The notes below the pieces were generated by a model, which saw only the letters and a list, made by a program, of their open reading frames with translations, searched no databases and was not told where the DNA came from. A stretch of 64,000 nt of DNA. Origin: an uncultured Acetatifactor sp. (lineage in GTDB: Bacteria > Bacillota > Clostridia > Lachnospirales > Lachnospiraceae). Of the stretch, positions 43,205 through 52,467 are shown piece after piece. The stretch spans positions 57,453 through 121,452 of the forward strand of contig CANQNT010000009.1 in NCBI GenBank assembly GCA_947625255.1, written 5' to 3'. Made by a program: the position numbers and the translations under genes. How positions within the stretch are numbered: position 1 is the first letter of the stretch; each line of letters opens with the position of its first letter.

Positions 43205-44275
43205 TCAGTTCCCCTCCGCGTTTTCCTGCACCGAGCTGCGGACGATCAGGGAAGCGTTGGAAAGGATTTGGATCGGGCTCTCCGTCAGCTTTCCCTGCAG
43301 GATGCTGAGCAGCAGGTAAGCGGCGTTCAATCCGATTTCATTGAAGTCCTGCCGGACCGTGGTGAGCTCCCGTTCCACTGTGGGGGAAGCGCGCCAATCG
43401 TCAAATCCCATGATGGAGACTTCCTGAGGGATGGAGACGCCTTTTTCGCGCAAACGGTTCATCATTTGGACCGCGTGCCTGTCGTTGCAGCAGAAAATGG
43501 CAGTGACTTCGCGTGATCGAATCTGCTCGACCAGTGCGTCGTAATCCACATCCAGGATCAGGCTGTCCTTGGTGATTTCCAGTCCCGCCTTACGCATGGC
43601 GCTGCAGAAGCCGTCGTAACGCTCCTGCTCCGACTTGAGGAAGAATTTGTAGCCGGAAAAGCGGATCTTCGTATGCTTCTGCTGAATTAAAAATTGGGTG
43701 GCCAGGATGCCGCCGTCATAATTGTTACAGCCGGAGAAGTGACATGGATAGTCCAATTCGTATCGGTCAAGCAGTACGAAAGGGATGTTGCGGGATTCCA
43801 GATAACGGTAGTTCGCAATGCTTTTGGCAGGGTCGAAAGAGTAGATCAGAAGCCCTTCCACGTTCAGGTTCAACATTTTCTGGATGGCGTTGATCTCGTG
43901 CGCAACGTCTCCGTCGTGCCATTCCACGATGAGGGAATAGTTGAAGGAAGACGCCATGTTCTGCGCGCCCCGGATGATGTGAATATAGGAGCTGTCTTTG
44001 CGGTCTTCCGAGTAAAGGATCAGGGCAATCAGCCTGCTGGCCGCGGAGATGCTGGCCGGAGAGGCGACAAACGTGCCCTTGTGCTTCAGCCGTTTGATAT
44101 AGCCCTCGTCCGCCAGCTCGGTCAGCGCCCTGCGGACCGTGATGGTGCTTACCTGGAACATTTCCACATATTCGGCTTCCGTAGGCAGTTTGTCATTCAC
44201 TTTCAATGTGCCGTTTTCAATTTGCTCCTTGATTGCCTGTTTTACAACAAGGTATTTTGCCTCTTTTCTTTCCAT
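43205..44275 (-). CDS. AraR-type regulator (GntR DNA-binding + LacI-like ligand domain), copy 1
   Basis: 356 aa. N-terminal GntR winged helix at residues 5-72 (KLPTEAEYVEMFQVSTITVRRALTELADEGYI), then a periplasmic-binding-protein-like sensor domain at about 80-350 (GLLIYSFDP, NIPFVLLDRY, GFDDWRASPTVERELTTVRQDF). Such hybrids repress sugar genes and leave DNA on binding a sugar or oligosaccharide. It is clearly paralogous to the protein at 45461-46534, with which it shares much of both domains. Candidate operator upstream at 44364-44381, suggesting autoregulation. Confidence 0.9.
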   Translation of the reverse strand: MERKEAKYLVVKQAIKEQIENGTLKVNDKLPTEAEYVEMFQVSTITVRRALTELADEGYIKRLKHKGTFVASPASISAASRLIALILYSEDRKDSSYIHIIRGAQNMASSFNYSLIVEWHDGDVAHEINAIQKMLNLNVEGLLIYSFDPAKSIANYRYLESRNIPFVLLDRYELDYPCHFSGCNNYDGGILATQFLIQQKHTKIRFSGYKFFLKSEQERYDGFCSAMRKAGLEITKDSLILDVDYDALVEQIRSREVTAIFCCNDRHAVQMMNRLREKGVSIPQEVSIMGFDDWRASPTVERELTTVRQDFNEIGLNAAYLLLSILQGKLTESPIQILSNASLIVRSSVQENAEGN

Positions 44276-44363
44276 AAAAATTCCCCCGTTTTTTGCCGTT
44301 CTGAGCTTTTTTGTGTAAATAAAACTTCTTTGCGTAAATATGGTTGGTGAGTAAAAAACTTCT

Positions 44364-44381
44364 AATAAAGTATATATTATT
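44364..44381. promoter_or_regulatory. Candidate regulator operator, site 1
   Basis: AATAAAGTATATATTATT with outer dyad AATAA/TTATT. The 13-mer AATAAAGTATATA is identical at 47773-47785, and ATAAAGTATAT recurs on the minus strand at 47625-47635. Confidence 0.6.
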
Positions 44382-44406
44382 GGCGGATAAAAAACAAGAA
44401 TATTTG

Positions 44407-45426
44407 TTAAAAAGTTTGTACGTTATTTGTTTTTCTCAATTCAGGGTAAATTTCTACCAATTTCTGAACCAAAATCTGCGCCATGGAGGCGTGCTTGCGG
44501 ACGGAAGGGTGGCCGTCACCGCCGAACCCGTCCACGGAACGCCGAATTTCGGGAAATTCCAGAAAATAAATATGAGAATCTCCGTTCTGCCGCAGTTTCC
44601 TTGTGAGCCCGCACAGCACGGGCGAGGGATTGAAATTCATGGGTCCGATGGAACAAATCAGGGGGACCTGCGGATATCTATGTCTGAAAAAGCGCAGAAG
44701 TTCCCGATATTTTCCTTCGAATTGCGCATCTGTGACCGGCGCGGACCAGTCGTTGGTGCCGAGGTTGATCAAGGCCGCGGCGGGCCGGAAGGGATCGATC
44801 GCCCTTTCGTCCAAGTCCCGGCAAAAATGGTCCATGAAGTAATCGGACATGCGCCCCTCTTTTCCGCCGCCAAAGTTCTGGTAAACGCCGGAGCCGGAGG
44901 CGGAACAGGAGAGAACGCCCATACCCAGTTGACGGGCGGCCATGCATCCGTAGGTCAGGGCGAAGTTTTCGCGGGAAGCGTCCGTATCATGAGGGATTTG
45001 CGCTTCGTTGCCGAACCCGCAGGTAATGGAGTCGCCGATCAGCAGAAGCCAGTGCCGCGGAGCGGCAGGTGGAGGCAATAGCAGGCCGTCCGGTGTGGAT
45101 ATGTCTTCTATCAGAAGGGATCCAAAGGCGGCTTCAGTCCTTTTTTGCAGGATAAGGATATGCTCGCCGCAGTCAAGGTCGTCCGCAATTTGATATTCGT
45201 CCGTTTCCTTTTCCGGGTCGACGCGGAATACGCGGGGCGGTAAATCGTCAATCCACGCGTTCATCCAGTTTTTGCCGGCGCCGGAAAGGTCTTTGAGGAA
45301 AACACAGACGCTTTTTCCGGTGAAGCGGACGGTGATGGCGCTGCCGGGCAGGGAACAGGAGATCCCGTTTCCTTCTTTATAAAAGAGTCCCTCGCGGAGG
45401 GTGTATTGGAGAATAGAAGCAGTCAT
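44407..45426 (-). CDS. SGNH/GDSL hydrolase, CE2-like carbohydrate esterase
   Basis: 339 aa, cytoplasmic. N-terminal beta domain (1-120, with SCSLPGSAITVRFTGKSVCVFL) as in CE2 esterases, then block I LLIGDSITCGFGNE (Ser133), block III NLGTNDWS and block V GGDGHPSVRKHA with catalytic Asp and His. Expected to remove acyl groups from sugars that enter via the ABC importer encoded nearby. Start at ATG 45426 behind AAAGGAA; a 19-codon extension is open but unlikely. Lies between the two regulator genes, which read in the same direction. Confidence 0.87.
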   Translation of the reverse strand: MTASILQYTLREGLFYKEGNGISCSLPGSAITVRFTGKSVCVFLKDLSGAGKNWMNAWIDDLPPRVFRVDPEKETDEYQIADDLDCGEHILILQKRTEAAFGSLLIEDISTPDGLLLPPPAAPRHWLLLIGDSITCGFGNEAQIPHDTDASRENFALTYGCMAARQLGMGVLSCSASGSGVYQNFGGGKEGRMSDYFMDHFCRDLDERAIDPFRPAAALINLGTNDWSAPVTDAQFEGKYRELLRFFRHRYPQVPLICSIGPMNFNPSPVLCGLTRKLRQNGDSHIYFLEFPEIRRSVDGFGGDGHPSVRKHASMAQILVQKLVEIYPELRKTNNVQTF

Positions 45427-45460
45427 ATGGGTTCCTTTCTTTCGCGGGCAATTCATATGA

Positions 45461-46534
45461 TTACCCGGCATAAGGGTTTTCACAGATGGAGTCTCTGAGG
45501 ATGAGCCGGGCGCCGGACAAAAGGCGCGTGTCGTGGTTTTTAAAGCGTCCCTGGATGGAGTTGATGAGCAAAATGGCCGCGTTGACGCCCTCTTCCTCGA
45601 AGTCCTGCCTTAGGGTGGAAAGGCTGACGCAGGACTGCTGCGAACCGCTCCAGTCATCGAAGCCGAAAATGGAAACATCTTGCGGGATGCGGATGGAGCG
45701 TGCGGTGAGGTTGGTGATCATTTTCAGGGCGAGCTTGTCGTTGCAGCAGACAATGGCCGTGGTCCTGCGCGCGAGGATGTCGGCGGCAAGATCGTCATAA
45801 TCGATGTCCGTATCTTTCAGCAGGTTGTCATTGGAGACGGTAAGGTTGGCCTGGCGCATGGCGTAGCAGTAGCCGTCGAAGCGTTCCTGTTCGGAGCTTA
45901 AGAAGAAATGGTAGCTGGCGAACTTGATTTTGGTATGCTTGCGGCAAAGCAACTCGCGGGTGGCGAGAATCGCTCCGTTATAGTTGTCGCAGCCGGCAAA
46001 GCGCGTCTTGTGATTGGGGTCATAGCGGTCAATCAGGACGTAGGGTAACCCCTGCTGCTCAATGATTTTGTAGTTGTCTGTGCTGGGGACGGGATCAAAA
46101 GGATAGATCAGAAAACCCTCCACTCCCTGTGCGATCAGTTTCTGTATGATGGCCAGTTCTTCCTTTGAGCCGGACTGGTTCCACTCCACGATCAGGGCAT
46201 ATTGGAAATCGGAGAGGGTCTTTTGCGCTCCTTTGATGATCTGGAGCACGGAGGAGTCCTGGTAGTCTTCGTTGGAAATGGTCAGAGCTACCAGGCGGTG
46301 GGACGGGGGAGGAGCGGAGGGGGAGGCGACAAAGGTGCCCCTTCCCTTAATCCGGCAAAGGTAGCCTTCGTTGGAGAGCTCTGACAGCGCTTTTCGGACG
46401 GTGATTATGCTGACCTGGTAGCGCGCGGCGTATGCTGTTTCACTCTCAAGCTTTTCCCCGGGCAGAAGCTCTTTGCTTTGTATCTGGTTAAAAAGGGAGA
46501 GCTTGATTTGCTTGTACTTTGGTTTGTTGTTCAT
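45461..46534 (-). CDS. AraR-type regulator (GntR + LacI-like), copy 2
   Basis: 357 aa with the same plan as the protein at 43205-44275: GntR winged helix (KLESETAYAARYQVSIITVRKALSELSNEGYL) and a LacI-like sensor (GFLIYPFDPVPSTDNY, GLPYVLIDRYDP, GFDDWSGSQQSCVSLSTLRQDF). Its start overlaps the stop of the upstream DUF1861-like gene by four bases, so regulator and enzyme are co-transcribed. The pair may bind the same operator with different inducers. Confidence 0.9.
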   Translation of the reverse strand: MNNKPKYKQIKLSLFNQIQSKELLPGEKLESETAYAARYQVSIITVRKALSELSNEGYLCRIKGRGTFVASPSAPPPSHRLVALTISNEDYQDSSVLQIIKGAQKTLSDFQYALIVEWNQSGSKEELAIIQKLIAQGVEGFLIYPFDPVPSTDNYKIIEQQGLPYVLIDRYDPNHKTRFAGCDNYNGAILATRELLCRKHTKIKFASYHFFLSSEQERFDGYCYAMRQANLTVSNDNLLKDTDIDYDDLAADILARRTTAIVCCNDKLALKMITNLTARSIRIPQDVSIFGFDDWSGSQQSCVSLSTLRQDFEEEGVNAAILLINSIQGRFKNHDTRLLSGARLILRDSICENPYAG

Positions 46535-47514
46535 GCGATTCCTCCATAGATATCGGACCCGTTGCCCCTTGCGATTTTCCCGTAGCCTTCAAAAGGGTAC
46601 GGAATGACAATGCGCGCTTCCGCGCAGTCTCCGATGCCGCTATACAGATCGGCCAACCCGTCTTCGCGTTCTACGATTCCTGAGGAAAAGGCGCAGTCCG
46701 TCAGGTCCGGTAATTTGGACGGATTGGGCGGGTAACAATCCCTTGTGCCGATGACCTGAAGGTGTTCTATCGTATTTTCGTCGGGGTCCAGCACAAAAGA
46801 GATATTAATATAGGAGGATATTGCAATGCCGTGTTTGTTGTCCAGGTATCCGATGTGCCCGATTACGCCGATCTTGCCGCATTCTAAGAGATAGGCCTGG
46901 TTGCATCCGCCCCACTCGCCGGGACCGAAGAGGTCAGGGAAATAGGGGGCGGATAAGATGGCTTCTTCCGTCAATTCGTCTAAGGACGAGATCACACGGA
47001 ATCCCAGCATGGATTCGGAACCATATCTGGCAAGGATGTCCTTGCCCCTGGGCCTTGAGAATACGCCGATTCTTCCGTCCCGCAGCTCTACAAGGCGAAT
47101 GTCCTTCATGTCATTGGGACCGGAAGTGAAATAGTAAAGGTCGTGCAGGTCTTGTCCTTTATAAAAATCTCCGTAATAGGTATCCAGTTTGCCGGCCTTG
47201 ACCTTGACACGGGTTCCTCCCAAAACAAGCTGTCTGCCGATTTGGGTGATATAGGGGTCCTCCATCTGATAAGTCATGGAATCCGGCACAAGCGCCCATT
47301 TGTCCCGTCCACACTCCTCGAACAGGCGGACAAAGGAACGCATCCATTCGCCCCTGCGTTCAACGCGGCCGAACAAATAATGTTTCCCTTCCCAATAAAA
47401 TGGGATGCTGCAGTTATATACGTCCCAGCCATCCACGCCGTAGAAGTGCAGCAAGGCGCTTTCACGGTGCTGATACGTTTCCTGGAAAATCTGTCGCATT
47501 TCTCTTGCGTTCAT
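46531..47514 (-). CDS. DUF1861-like beta-propeller protein, putative glycoside-acting enzyme
   Basis: 327 aa, no signal peptide. Repeating strand motifs and polar loops suggest a five-bladed propeller: YNCSIPFYWEGKHYLFGRVE, MEDPYITQIGRQLVLGGTRV, KDIRLVELRDGRIGVFSRP, GPGEWGGCNQAYLLECGKIGVIGHIGY, and a C-terminal LADLYSGIGDCAEARIVIPYPF. The Glu, Asp and Arg pattern resembles DUF1861 and, more distantly, GH130/GH43 clans. Neighbours are mannosidases and esterases, so mannoside processing is plausible. The exact activity is not known to me. Confidence 0.68.
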   Translation of the reverse strand: MNAREMRQIFQETYQHRESALLHFYGVDGWDVYNCSIPFYWEGKHYLFGRVERRGEWMRSFVRLFEECGRDKWALVPDSMTYQMEDPYITQIGRQLVLGGTRVKVKAGKLDTYYGDFYKGQDLHDLYYFTSGPNDMKDIRLVELRDGRIGVFSRPRGKDILARYGSESMLGFRVISSLDELTEEAILSAPYFPDLFGPGEWGGCNQAYLLECGKIGVIGHIGYLDNKHGIAISSYINISFVLDPDENTIEHLQVIGTRDCYPPNPSKLPDLTDCAFSSGIVEREDGLADLYSGIGDCAEARIVIPYPFEGYGKIARGNGSDIYGGIA

Positions 47515-47588
47515 TGTATGTCCCTCCTGTATTTGTTATCATACAGATAAATTATATTGTTATAACATTATATATTATATTTAATGGA
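47515..47588 (-). promoter_or_regulatory. AT-rich leader of the DUF1861-like gene
   Basis: Contains the dyads CTGTAT-N8-ATACAG (47527-47546) and TGTTATAACA (47558-47567) between promoter and start codon. They may be further regulator sites. Confidence 0.35.
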
Positions 47589-47617
47589 ATAATAACATAT
47601 ATAGATATAAAAGTCAA
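47589..47617 (-). promoter_or_regulatory. Promoter of the DUF1861-like/regulator transcript
   Basis: Minus strand: TTGACT, 17-bp spacer, TATTAT. Confidence 0.68.
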
Positions 47618-47624
47618 TTAAAAA

Positions 47625-47635
47625 ATATACTTTAT
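47625..47635. promoter_or_regulatory. Candidate regulator operator, site 2
   Basis: ATAAAGTATAT on the minus strand, just upstream of the -35 of the minus-strand promoter. Confidence 0.5.
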
Positions 47636-47721
47636 ATGGGAAAAAGAACATGATAATGAAGTTTATTTTGGCAGAAACGAAACAAATTGACATAAAATCG
47701 GGATTTTTATGATTTTATCTA

Positions 47722-47750
47722 TTGACAAACCTTGCTTGCTGTGTTTTAAT
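47722..47750 (+). promoter_or_regulatory. Promoter of the importer/glycosidase operon
   Basis: TTGACA, 17-bp spacer, TTTAAT. Predicted start near 47757. Confidence 0.68.
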
Positions 47751-47772
47751 ATAAAATATAATATAAACAACA

Positions 47773-47785
47773 AATAAAGTATATA
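47773..47785. promoter_or_regulatory. Candidate regulator operator, site 3
   Basis: AATAAAGTATATA, identical to 44364-44376. It lies about 16-28 nt after the predicted transcription start, a typical repressor position. Confidence 0.62.
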
Positions 47786-47840
47786 AATATATTGAAGTTT
47801 TACAAAAGCTTTTATAAGGATTATAAGGAAAGGAGAAGAT

Positions 47841-50129
47841 ATGAAACGAATGCGACTTACATTTTTGAGCGCAGGCCTGCTGGCACTGGGTATCACGGCA
47901 TTAACGGGGTGCGGCGCGTCGGATAAGGAGGCGGCCCCGGACGGCAGATGGCTTGACGTGCAGGTCGATTGTGATGGCGGATCCGGAGCGGAGAAGCTGG
48001 TTGACAACAGCGGTATGAGCGGTCTGGAAGCGTCCAACCACTTACATGGCACGCGGGAGGGCGATATGTTCCTGCAGGACGGTAAGGAACCCATGGTATT
48101 TACCTTTGCCGAGCCGGTGGCCCTGGGCAATCTCTATATTTGGAATTATAACGCACCGGATGCCGCGGGAAGCGGTATTCGGGAAGCGCTGATCGAGTAT
48201 TCATATGACGGGGAAAGCTGGTCTTCCCTGGGCAAGAACGGCCGGGTGACATTCGGTGAAGCGCTCGAAGAAGAGAATGAGGCTTATGGAGGCAATGCGG
48301 CGAACAACCAAAGCTCTTCCAGACTCCCGGTGGAATTCGGAGGCATTGTGGCAAAGGCGGTTCGGATTACCCCGATCAGCAATTACAGCGGGAACGCATC
48401 CGATGGATACGGACTTTCCGAGGTTCGTTTCTTTCGATATAAGATACGCCCGGAGAATGGCAGTATCCTCCCTGCCATTTCCGGTTCTCCTCTGGCGGAA
48501 TCGGTAAGGGGATTCGGCGAGAACGTGACGAATGGCGCCGCCCTGACCGTCGGAAAGAATGGGGTGACGGCCGGTAATGACCCGTCCCGGATGTGGAGGG
48601 TCCAAAGCAGGGAAGAGGCCATGGTCCTGATCAATTTGGACGGGACCTATCCGATTTCCGGTTTGTCGTTCTGGAACTACAATGCTCCGGAAGATTTGGA
48701 AAGCGGCATGAAAGAAATTCAAGTGGAATACACGGTTTCGGACCCTTATAGTTCCAATTCGGATGGCAGCATTGATTATCAGGGCGGAAACTGGACGGTC
48801 CTGGGGACCTACGAGCTTGCGGAGGGTACCGGAGCGGACGCCTTGGAGCCGTCCCTGGTAATCGACCTTTCGGGGCAGGACATACACGCGCAGCACTTGA
48901 AGATTACGGGTCTGTCCAACTACGGAGGGGACGGTTACGGATTGGCCGGAATGACGGCGGTCTGCGGTTCTGGCTGGGCGGTAGAGCCCGCCAGGCAGTG
49001 GACGGGGCTGCTGTCCACGTCGGGCACGTTCCCTTACCAGTATAGCGGCACGGGCGGGACGCCCGGCGAGGGGTGGCTGGGTGCGGACGGAATTTATACC
49101 CTGAATCTGAGCGGGGCGGATAGAATGGGTTCGCTGAAGCCTGATGACACGACTCTGTTCGTTTTTTCCGATACGTTGATGGGAAACTTTAACAATTATT
49201 CCGGACTGAAGGATCAGTATAGCTTCGGCATGAGCGCCCGCAGCATGGTCAACCATTCTTTCGCGCTGCTTCGGGGCGATAGTCCGGATCCGCGCAAGAT
49301 GCAGTTTTATATGCATACGGATTCCGGCTATGGAAATATTATCCCCTATAAGGATTGGGTGCAGGAGCTGGTAAGGATCGACGACAAGGTGTATTGCTTT
49401 GGGCTGCGGTTCGGCAGTGAATGGAACGCCCTGTCATGGGATTTGGTGCGGTTTCCCTATGATGAAAAGACTCAGACGGTGGACTTCTCCGAAGCGCCTG
49501 CCGTGGCGGAGAATTTTGACATCGAATCGGATGTTGGGGATGTGGCTTATGATTTCTCCTCCGCCTTGGTGGACAATACCGGGCGGGGCGGAGCAACGCC
49601 GCAGCCGGACGGTTATATCTACATTTACGGGTTGAAAAATGAAGGATCGTCCAGGCAGGCGATTGTGGCGAGGGTGCTGCCGGAAGAATTTGACGATGCG
49701 TCGAAATGGACCTTTTGGAACGGCGGCGAGTGGAGCCCGATCATGGAAGAGTCCGTAGAGCTTTGCGGCGAGGGCGTGGTGAGCTCGGAGTACAGCGTCA
49801 GCTATATGACTTCGGGAAGCAATGCCGGGAGGTACGCCATGAACATCACCCGCGGGACGATGGGCACCTGCCTGCAGATCGGCTGGAGCGACAGCCTGAC
49901 GGGAATTTTTGATGATTTCACTTCCATTTACTGCTGCACGGAAGTCTATGACTATCCTGCCAGGAATAAGGATACCGGCATCTACGCATATAACGCGAAG
50001 GCGCATCCCAATCTGTCGGCGGAGGGCGAGTTGTTGATTTCCTATAATTTGAACTCGTTCAATTTTAACTGGGACCTGTCCCACCAGTACCTGCATCCGC
50101 ACTTCGTCACTTATTTTGAGATACCGTGA
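47841..50129 (+). CDS. Surface lipoprotein with discoidin-like domains and a DUF4185-like propeller
   Basis: 762 aa. Signal peptide with lipobox ALTGC (Cys24). Two F5/8-type-C-like carbohydrate-binding domains: about 38-190 (FTFAEPVALGNLYIWNYNAPDAAGSG, ALIEYSYDGESWSSLG) and about 215-375 (GLSFWNYNAPEDLESGMKEIQVEYTV, with QHLKITGLSNYGGDGYGLAGM). The C-terminal half resembles DUF4185/DUF5005 propellers (TLFVFSDTLMG, DNTGRGGATPQPDGYIYIYGLKN). Probably binds or trims the glycan at the cell surface; it is the only exported candidate enzyme of the locus. First gene of the plus-strand operon, with GGAAAGGAG before the ATG. Confidence 0.8.
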   Translation: MKRMRLTFLSAGLLALGITALTGCGASDKEAAPDGRWLDVQVDCDGGSGAEKLVDNSGMSGLEASNHLHGTREGDMFLQDGKEPMVFTFAEPVALGNLYIWNYNAPDAAGSGIREALIEYSYDGESWSSLGKNGRVTFGEALEEENEAYGGNAANNQSSSRLPVEFGGIVAKAVRITPISNYSGNASDGYGLSEVRFFRYKIRPENGSILPAISGSPLAESVRGFGENVTNGAALTVGKNGVTAGNDPSRMWRVQSREEAMVLINLDGTYPISGLSFWNYNAPEDLESGMKEIQVEYTVSDPYSSNSDGSIDYQGGNWTVLGTYELAEGTGADALEPSLVIDLSGQDIHAQHLKITGLSNYGGDGYGLAGMTAVCGSGWAVEPARQWTGLLSTSGTFPYQYSGTGGTPGEGWLGADGIYTLNLSGADRMGSLKPDDTTLFVFSDTLMGNFNNYSGLKDQYSFGMSARSMVNHSFALLRGDSPDPRKMQFYMHTDSGYGNIIPYKDWVQELVRIDDKVYCFGLRFGSEWNALSWDLVRFPYDEKTQTVDFSEAPAVAENFDIESDVGDVAYDFSSALVDNTGRGGATPQPDGYIYIYGLKNEGSSRQAIVARVLPEEFDDASKWTFWNGGEWSPIMEESVELCGEGVVSSEYSVSYMTSGSNAGRYAMNITRGTMGTCLQIGWSDSLTGIFDDFTSIYCCTEVYDYPARNKDTGIYAYNAKAHPNLSAEGELLISYNLNSFNFNWDLSHQYLHPHFVTYFEIP

Positions 50130-50160
50130 CGGCGAGACGGCCAGATTTAGGAGGATTGAC

Positions 50161-50994
50161 ATGAATAAGAAGACGAAAACCATTATTGTCAAAAGCATAG
50201 TCTACGTGCTGTTGATTGCCCTGGGGGTGATATTCTTTCTGCCCTTTTTATGGATGATCATGACAAGCCTGAAGAGCAACGCTGAGATAGTCAAGCAGAA
50301 CTTTTTCCCGAAAGAGCTGGTGTTTTCCAACTATCCGAAAGCTTTAACCATCATGCCGTTTTTCCGGTATACCATGAATACGGTGTTTATTACGGTGATG
50401 AACATGATCGGTACGGTACTTTCCTCCTCCCTGGTGGCTTATGCCTTTGCCAAGCTTCGATGGAAGGGGCGGGACGTCTGGTTTGTCATCATGCTTGCCA
50501 CGATGATGCTCCCGAGCCAGGTCACGCAGATTCCGCTGTTTGTGCTGTATAAGCGGCTGGGTTGGCTGAACACCTATCTGCCCCTGATCGTAGGTTCATA
50601 CTTCGGGGGAGGCGCGTTCAATATTTTTCTTCTGCGCCAATTCTTCAGCACGCTGCCGAATGAGCTGTCTGAGGCGGCGCGGGTGGACGGATGCTCGGAG
50701 CTGGGCATATTTACCCACATCGTCTTGCCGCTGTGCAAACCGGCCCTGGCCACAATCGCGATTTTCTCGTTCATGGGTTCCTGGAACGATTTCTTCGGGC
50801 CGTTGATTTACCTGACGGATCCGAAATATTACACAATCGCCCTGGGACTGCGGGCGTTCCGCGGTTATTCCGGCGTCCAATGGAATCTGCTGATGGCGGC
50901 GTCCATCGTGACCTCTATCCCGACCCTGGTGTTGTTCTTCTGTTTTCAGAATTACTTCGTAAAGGGCATCACCTTGACGGGAGTGAAAGGATGA
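50161..50994 (+). CDS. Carbohydrate ABC importer permease, MalG type
   Basis: 277 aa with six transmembrane helices. The EAA loop that docks the ATPase is ELSEAARVDGCSELGIFTHIVLPLCKPALA. N-terminal helix IVYVLLIALGVIFFLPFLWMIMTSLK and the late WNDFFGPLIYL are typical of CUT1 permeases. ATG 50161 behind AGGAGG. In most CUT1 operons MalF precedes MalG; here MalG comes before the binding protein and MalF after it. No ATPase gene is in the operon, so a shared MsmX-type ATPase is expected. Confidence 0.92.
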   Translation: MNKKTKTIIVKSIVYVLLIALGVIFFLPFLWMIMTSLKSNAEIVKQNFFPKELVFSNYPKALTIMPFFRYTMNTVFITVMNMIGTVLSSSLVAYAFAKLRWKGRDVWFVIMLATMMLPSQVTQIPLFVLYKRLGWLNTYLPLIVGSYFGGGAFNIFLLRQFFSTLPNELSEAARVDGCSELGIFTHIVLPLCKPALATIAIFSFMGSWNDFFGPLIYLTDPKYYTIALGLRAFRGYSGVQWNLLMAASIVTSIPTLVLFFCFQNYFVKGITLTGVKG

Positions 50995-51073
50995 CAACAC
51001 AACAACTTAGTATAACGCAATCAATTCAGCGGATAGCTGAATCTTGATAAAAAGAAAAAAGGAGAGCAAAGGT

Positions 51074-52456
51074 ATGAAAACAAGGAAAAAAATCATTTCC
51101 CTGCTTTTGGCAGGAACGTTGCTTCTGTCAACGATTTTGACAGGCTGCGGATCGGGCGACACAAGCACGGACACGGGCACTGCGGGCACGACGAGTGATT
51201 CCGCCACAAATGCCGGAAGCGATGCCGCGGATGCCTCCTCCGGAGAAAAAGTGACCATTACCTATTGGCACATTTTCCCGGAAGGCGACGAGTTCAAGCC
51301 TGTCCATGACGAGCTGATCAGACGCTTTAATGAGTCCCAGGATCAGGTGTATGTGGAAGATTTGGGCATCAGCTTCTTTGACTTCCTGGATAAGATGAAT
51401 ACGGCAATTCCGGCAGGAACCGGTCCTGACGTCGCATTCTATGACTTGGGAGAAAGTCTGCATCGCGCGGAGGCGGGCGCAATCGTGGACCTGACGCCTT
51501 ATATCGAGAGGGATAATTTCGATATGAGCCAGTTCTATCCCTGGACGGAAGAGTTCGGCACTTATGAAGGACATTGGTATGGACTTCCCTTTGCCGGCGG
51601 CGGAAGAATCCTGGTCTATAATAAGGATATGTTTGTGGAAGCGGGCTTGGACCCCGAACAGCCTCCCAAGACCCTGGATGAGCTGGAAGAGTACGCTGAC
51701 AAGCTGACGAAGCTTGATGAGAATGGGGAAATCGAAGTCCTCGGCTTTCATCCATCCCTGGGCAACGTGTCCATCCGTGACTATGTGTTGAATCGCGGCG
51801 GCTCATTCTTCGATGAAAATTCCACGCCCACGATAAACAGCACCATCAACCTGGAGACCCTGGAATGGTACGTGCGCATGACCAATAAATATGGCTTGAA
51901 GCAGGTTCAGTCTCTGCAGGCTGCCTCCAGCACCACCGGTATTGACCCGTTCTTAGCCGGCTATGTGGCAATGGAAGTGAACGTGGATGACTTCTACAAG
52001 AAGCTGTCCGAAAGCGACGTCAACTACGGTGTGGCGCTTGTGCCCGGCGTGAACGAAGGCGAGAATGCCACCCAGGGCAGTTCGTTTGACCTGGAGATTT
52101 TCGACCATGGCGATCAGGCGAAAATCGATGCGGCATGGGAGTTCATTAAGTTCATGACCAGTGTGGAGTCCCAGCAATATTGGGCGAGCGAGAACAAGTG
52201 GCCCTCCACCAACCAAAGGGCTATGGAGAGCAGTGAAGAGTTCCAGAACGATCCCGTTTGGCAGGTCATCCTGCAGTCTCTGGAACAGACCAAGGTGATC
52301 AAGTATGAGAGGACCGTTCCCAACTGGTGGAACCTGTTGGTAGCCGAAGTGGAAACGGCACAGTCCGAGCAGAAGACCCCTGAGCAGGCCCTGGAGGATG
52401 CGCAGAGCGTAATTGAGATCGCCATTGAGAATAACAAAGCCCTTGAAAGCGAATAA
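51074..52456 (+). CDS. Sugar ABC transporter substrate-binding lipoprotein
   Basis: 460 aa. Signal peptide KKIISLLLAGTLLLSTILTGC with lipid-modified Cys26, then a Thr/Ser/Asp-rich linker of about 30 residues and a family 1 solute-binding domain: TITYWHIFPEGDEFKPVHDELIRRFNES, GTGPDVAFYDLGES, WYGLPFAGGGRILVYNKDMF, and AAWEFIKFMTS near the end. Binds an oligosaccharide at the outer face of the membrane. Mannan or N-glycan fragments are suggested by the GH38 genes. Ribosome binding site AAAGGAGAG. Confidence 0.94.
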   Translation: MKTRKKIISLLLAGTLLLSTILTGCGSGDTSTDTGTAGTTSDSATNAGSDAADASSGEKVTITYWHIFPEGDEFKPVHDELIRRFNESQDQVYVEDLGISFFDFLDKMNTAIPAGTGPDVAFYDLGESLHRAEAGAIVDLTPYIERDNFDMSQFYPWTEEFGTYEGHWYGLPFAGGGRILVYNKDMFVEAGLDPEQPPKTLDELEEYADKLTKLDENGEIEVLGFHPSLGNVSIRDYVLNRGGSFFDENSTPTINSTINLETLEWYVRMTNKYGLKQVQSLQAASSTTGIDPFLAGYVAMEVNVDDFYKKLSESDVNYGVALVPGVNEGENATQGSSFDLEIFDHGDQAKIDAAWEFIKFMTSVESQQYWASENKWPSTNQRAMESSEEFQNDPVWQVILQSLEQTKVIKYERTVPNWWNLLVAEVETAQSEQKTPEQALEDAQSVIEIAIENNKALESE

Positions 52457-52467
52457 GCATTAGCGGC

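Noticed and set aside
44413..44425. TTTGTACGTTATTTG-like match to an AraR operator
   Set aside because: Only the left half fits, and it lies across the end of the esterase gene; the ATAAAGTATAT sites are better supported.
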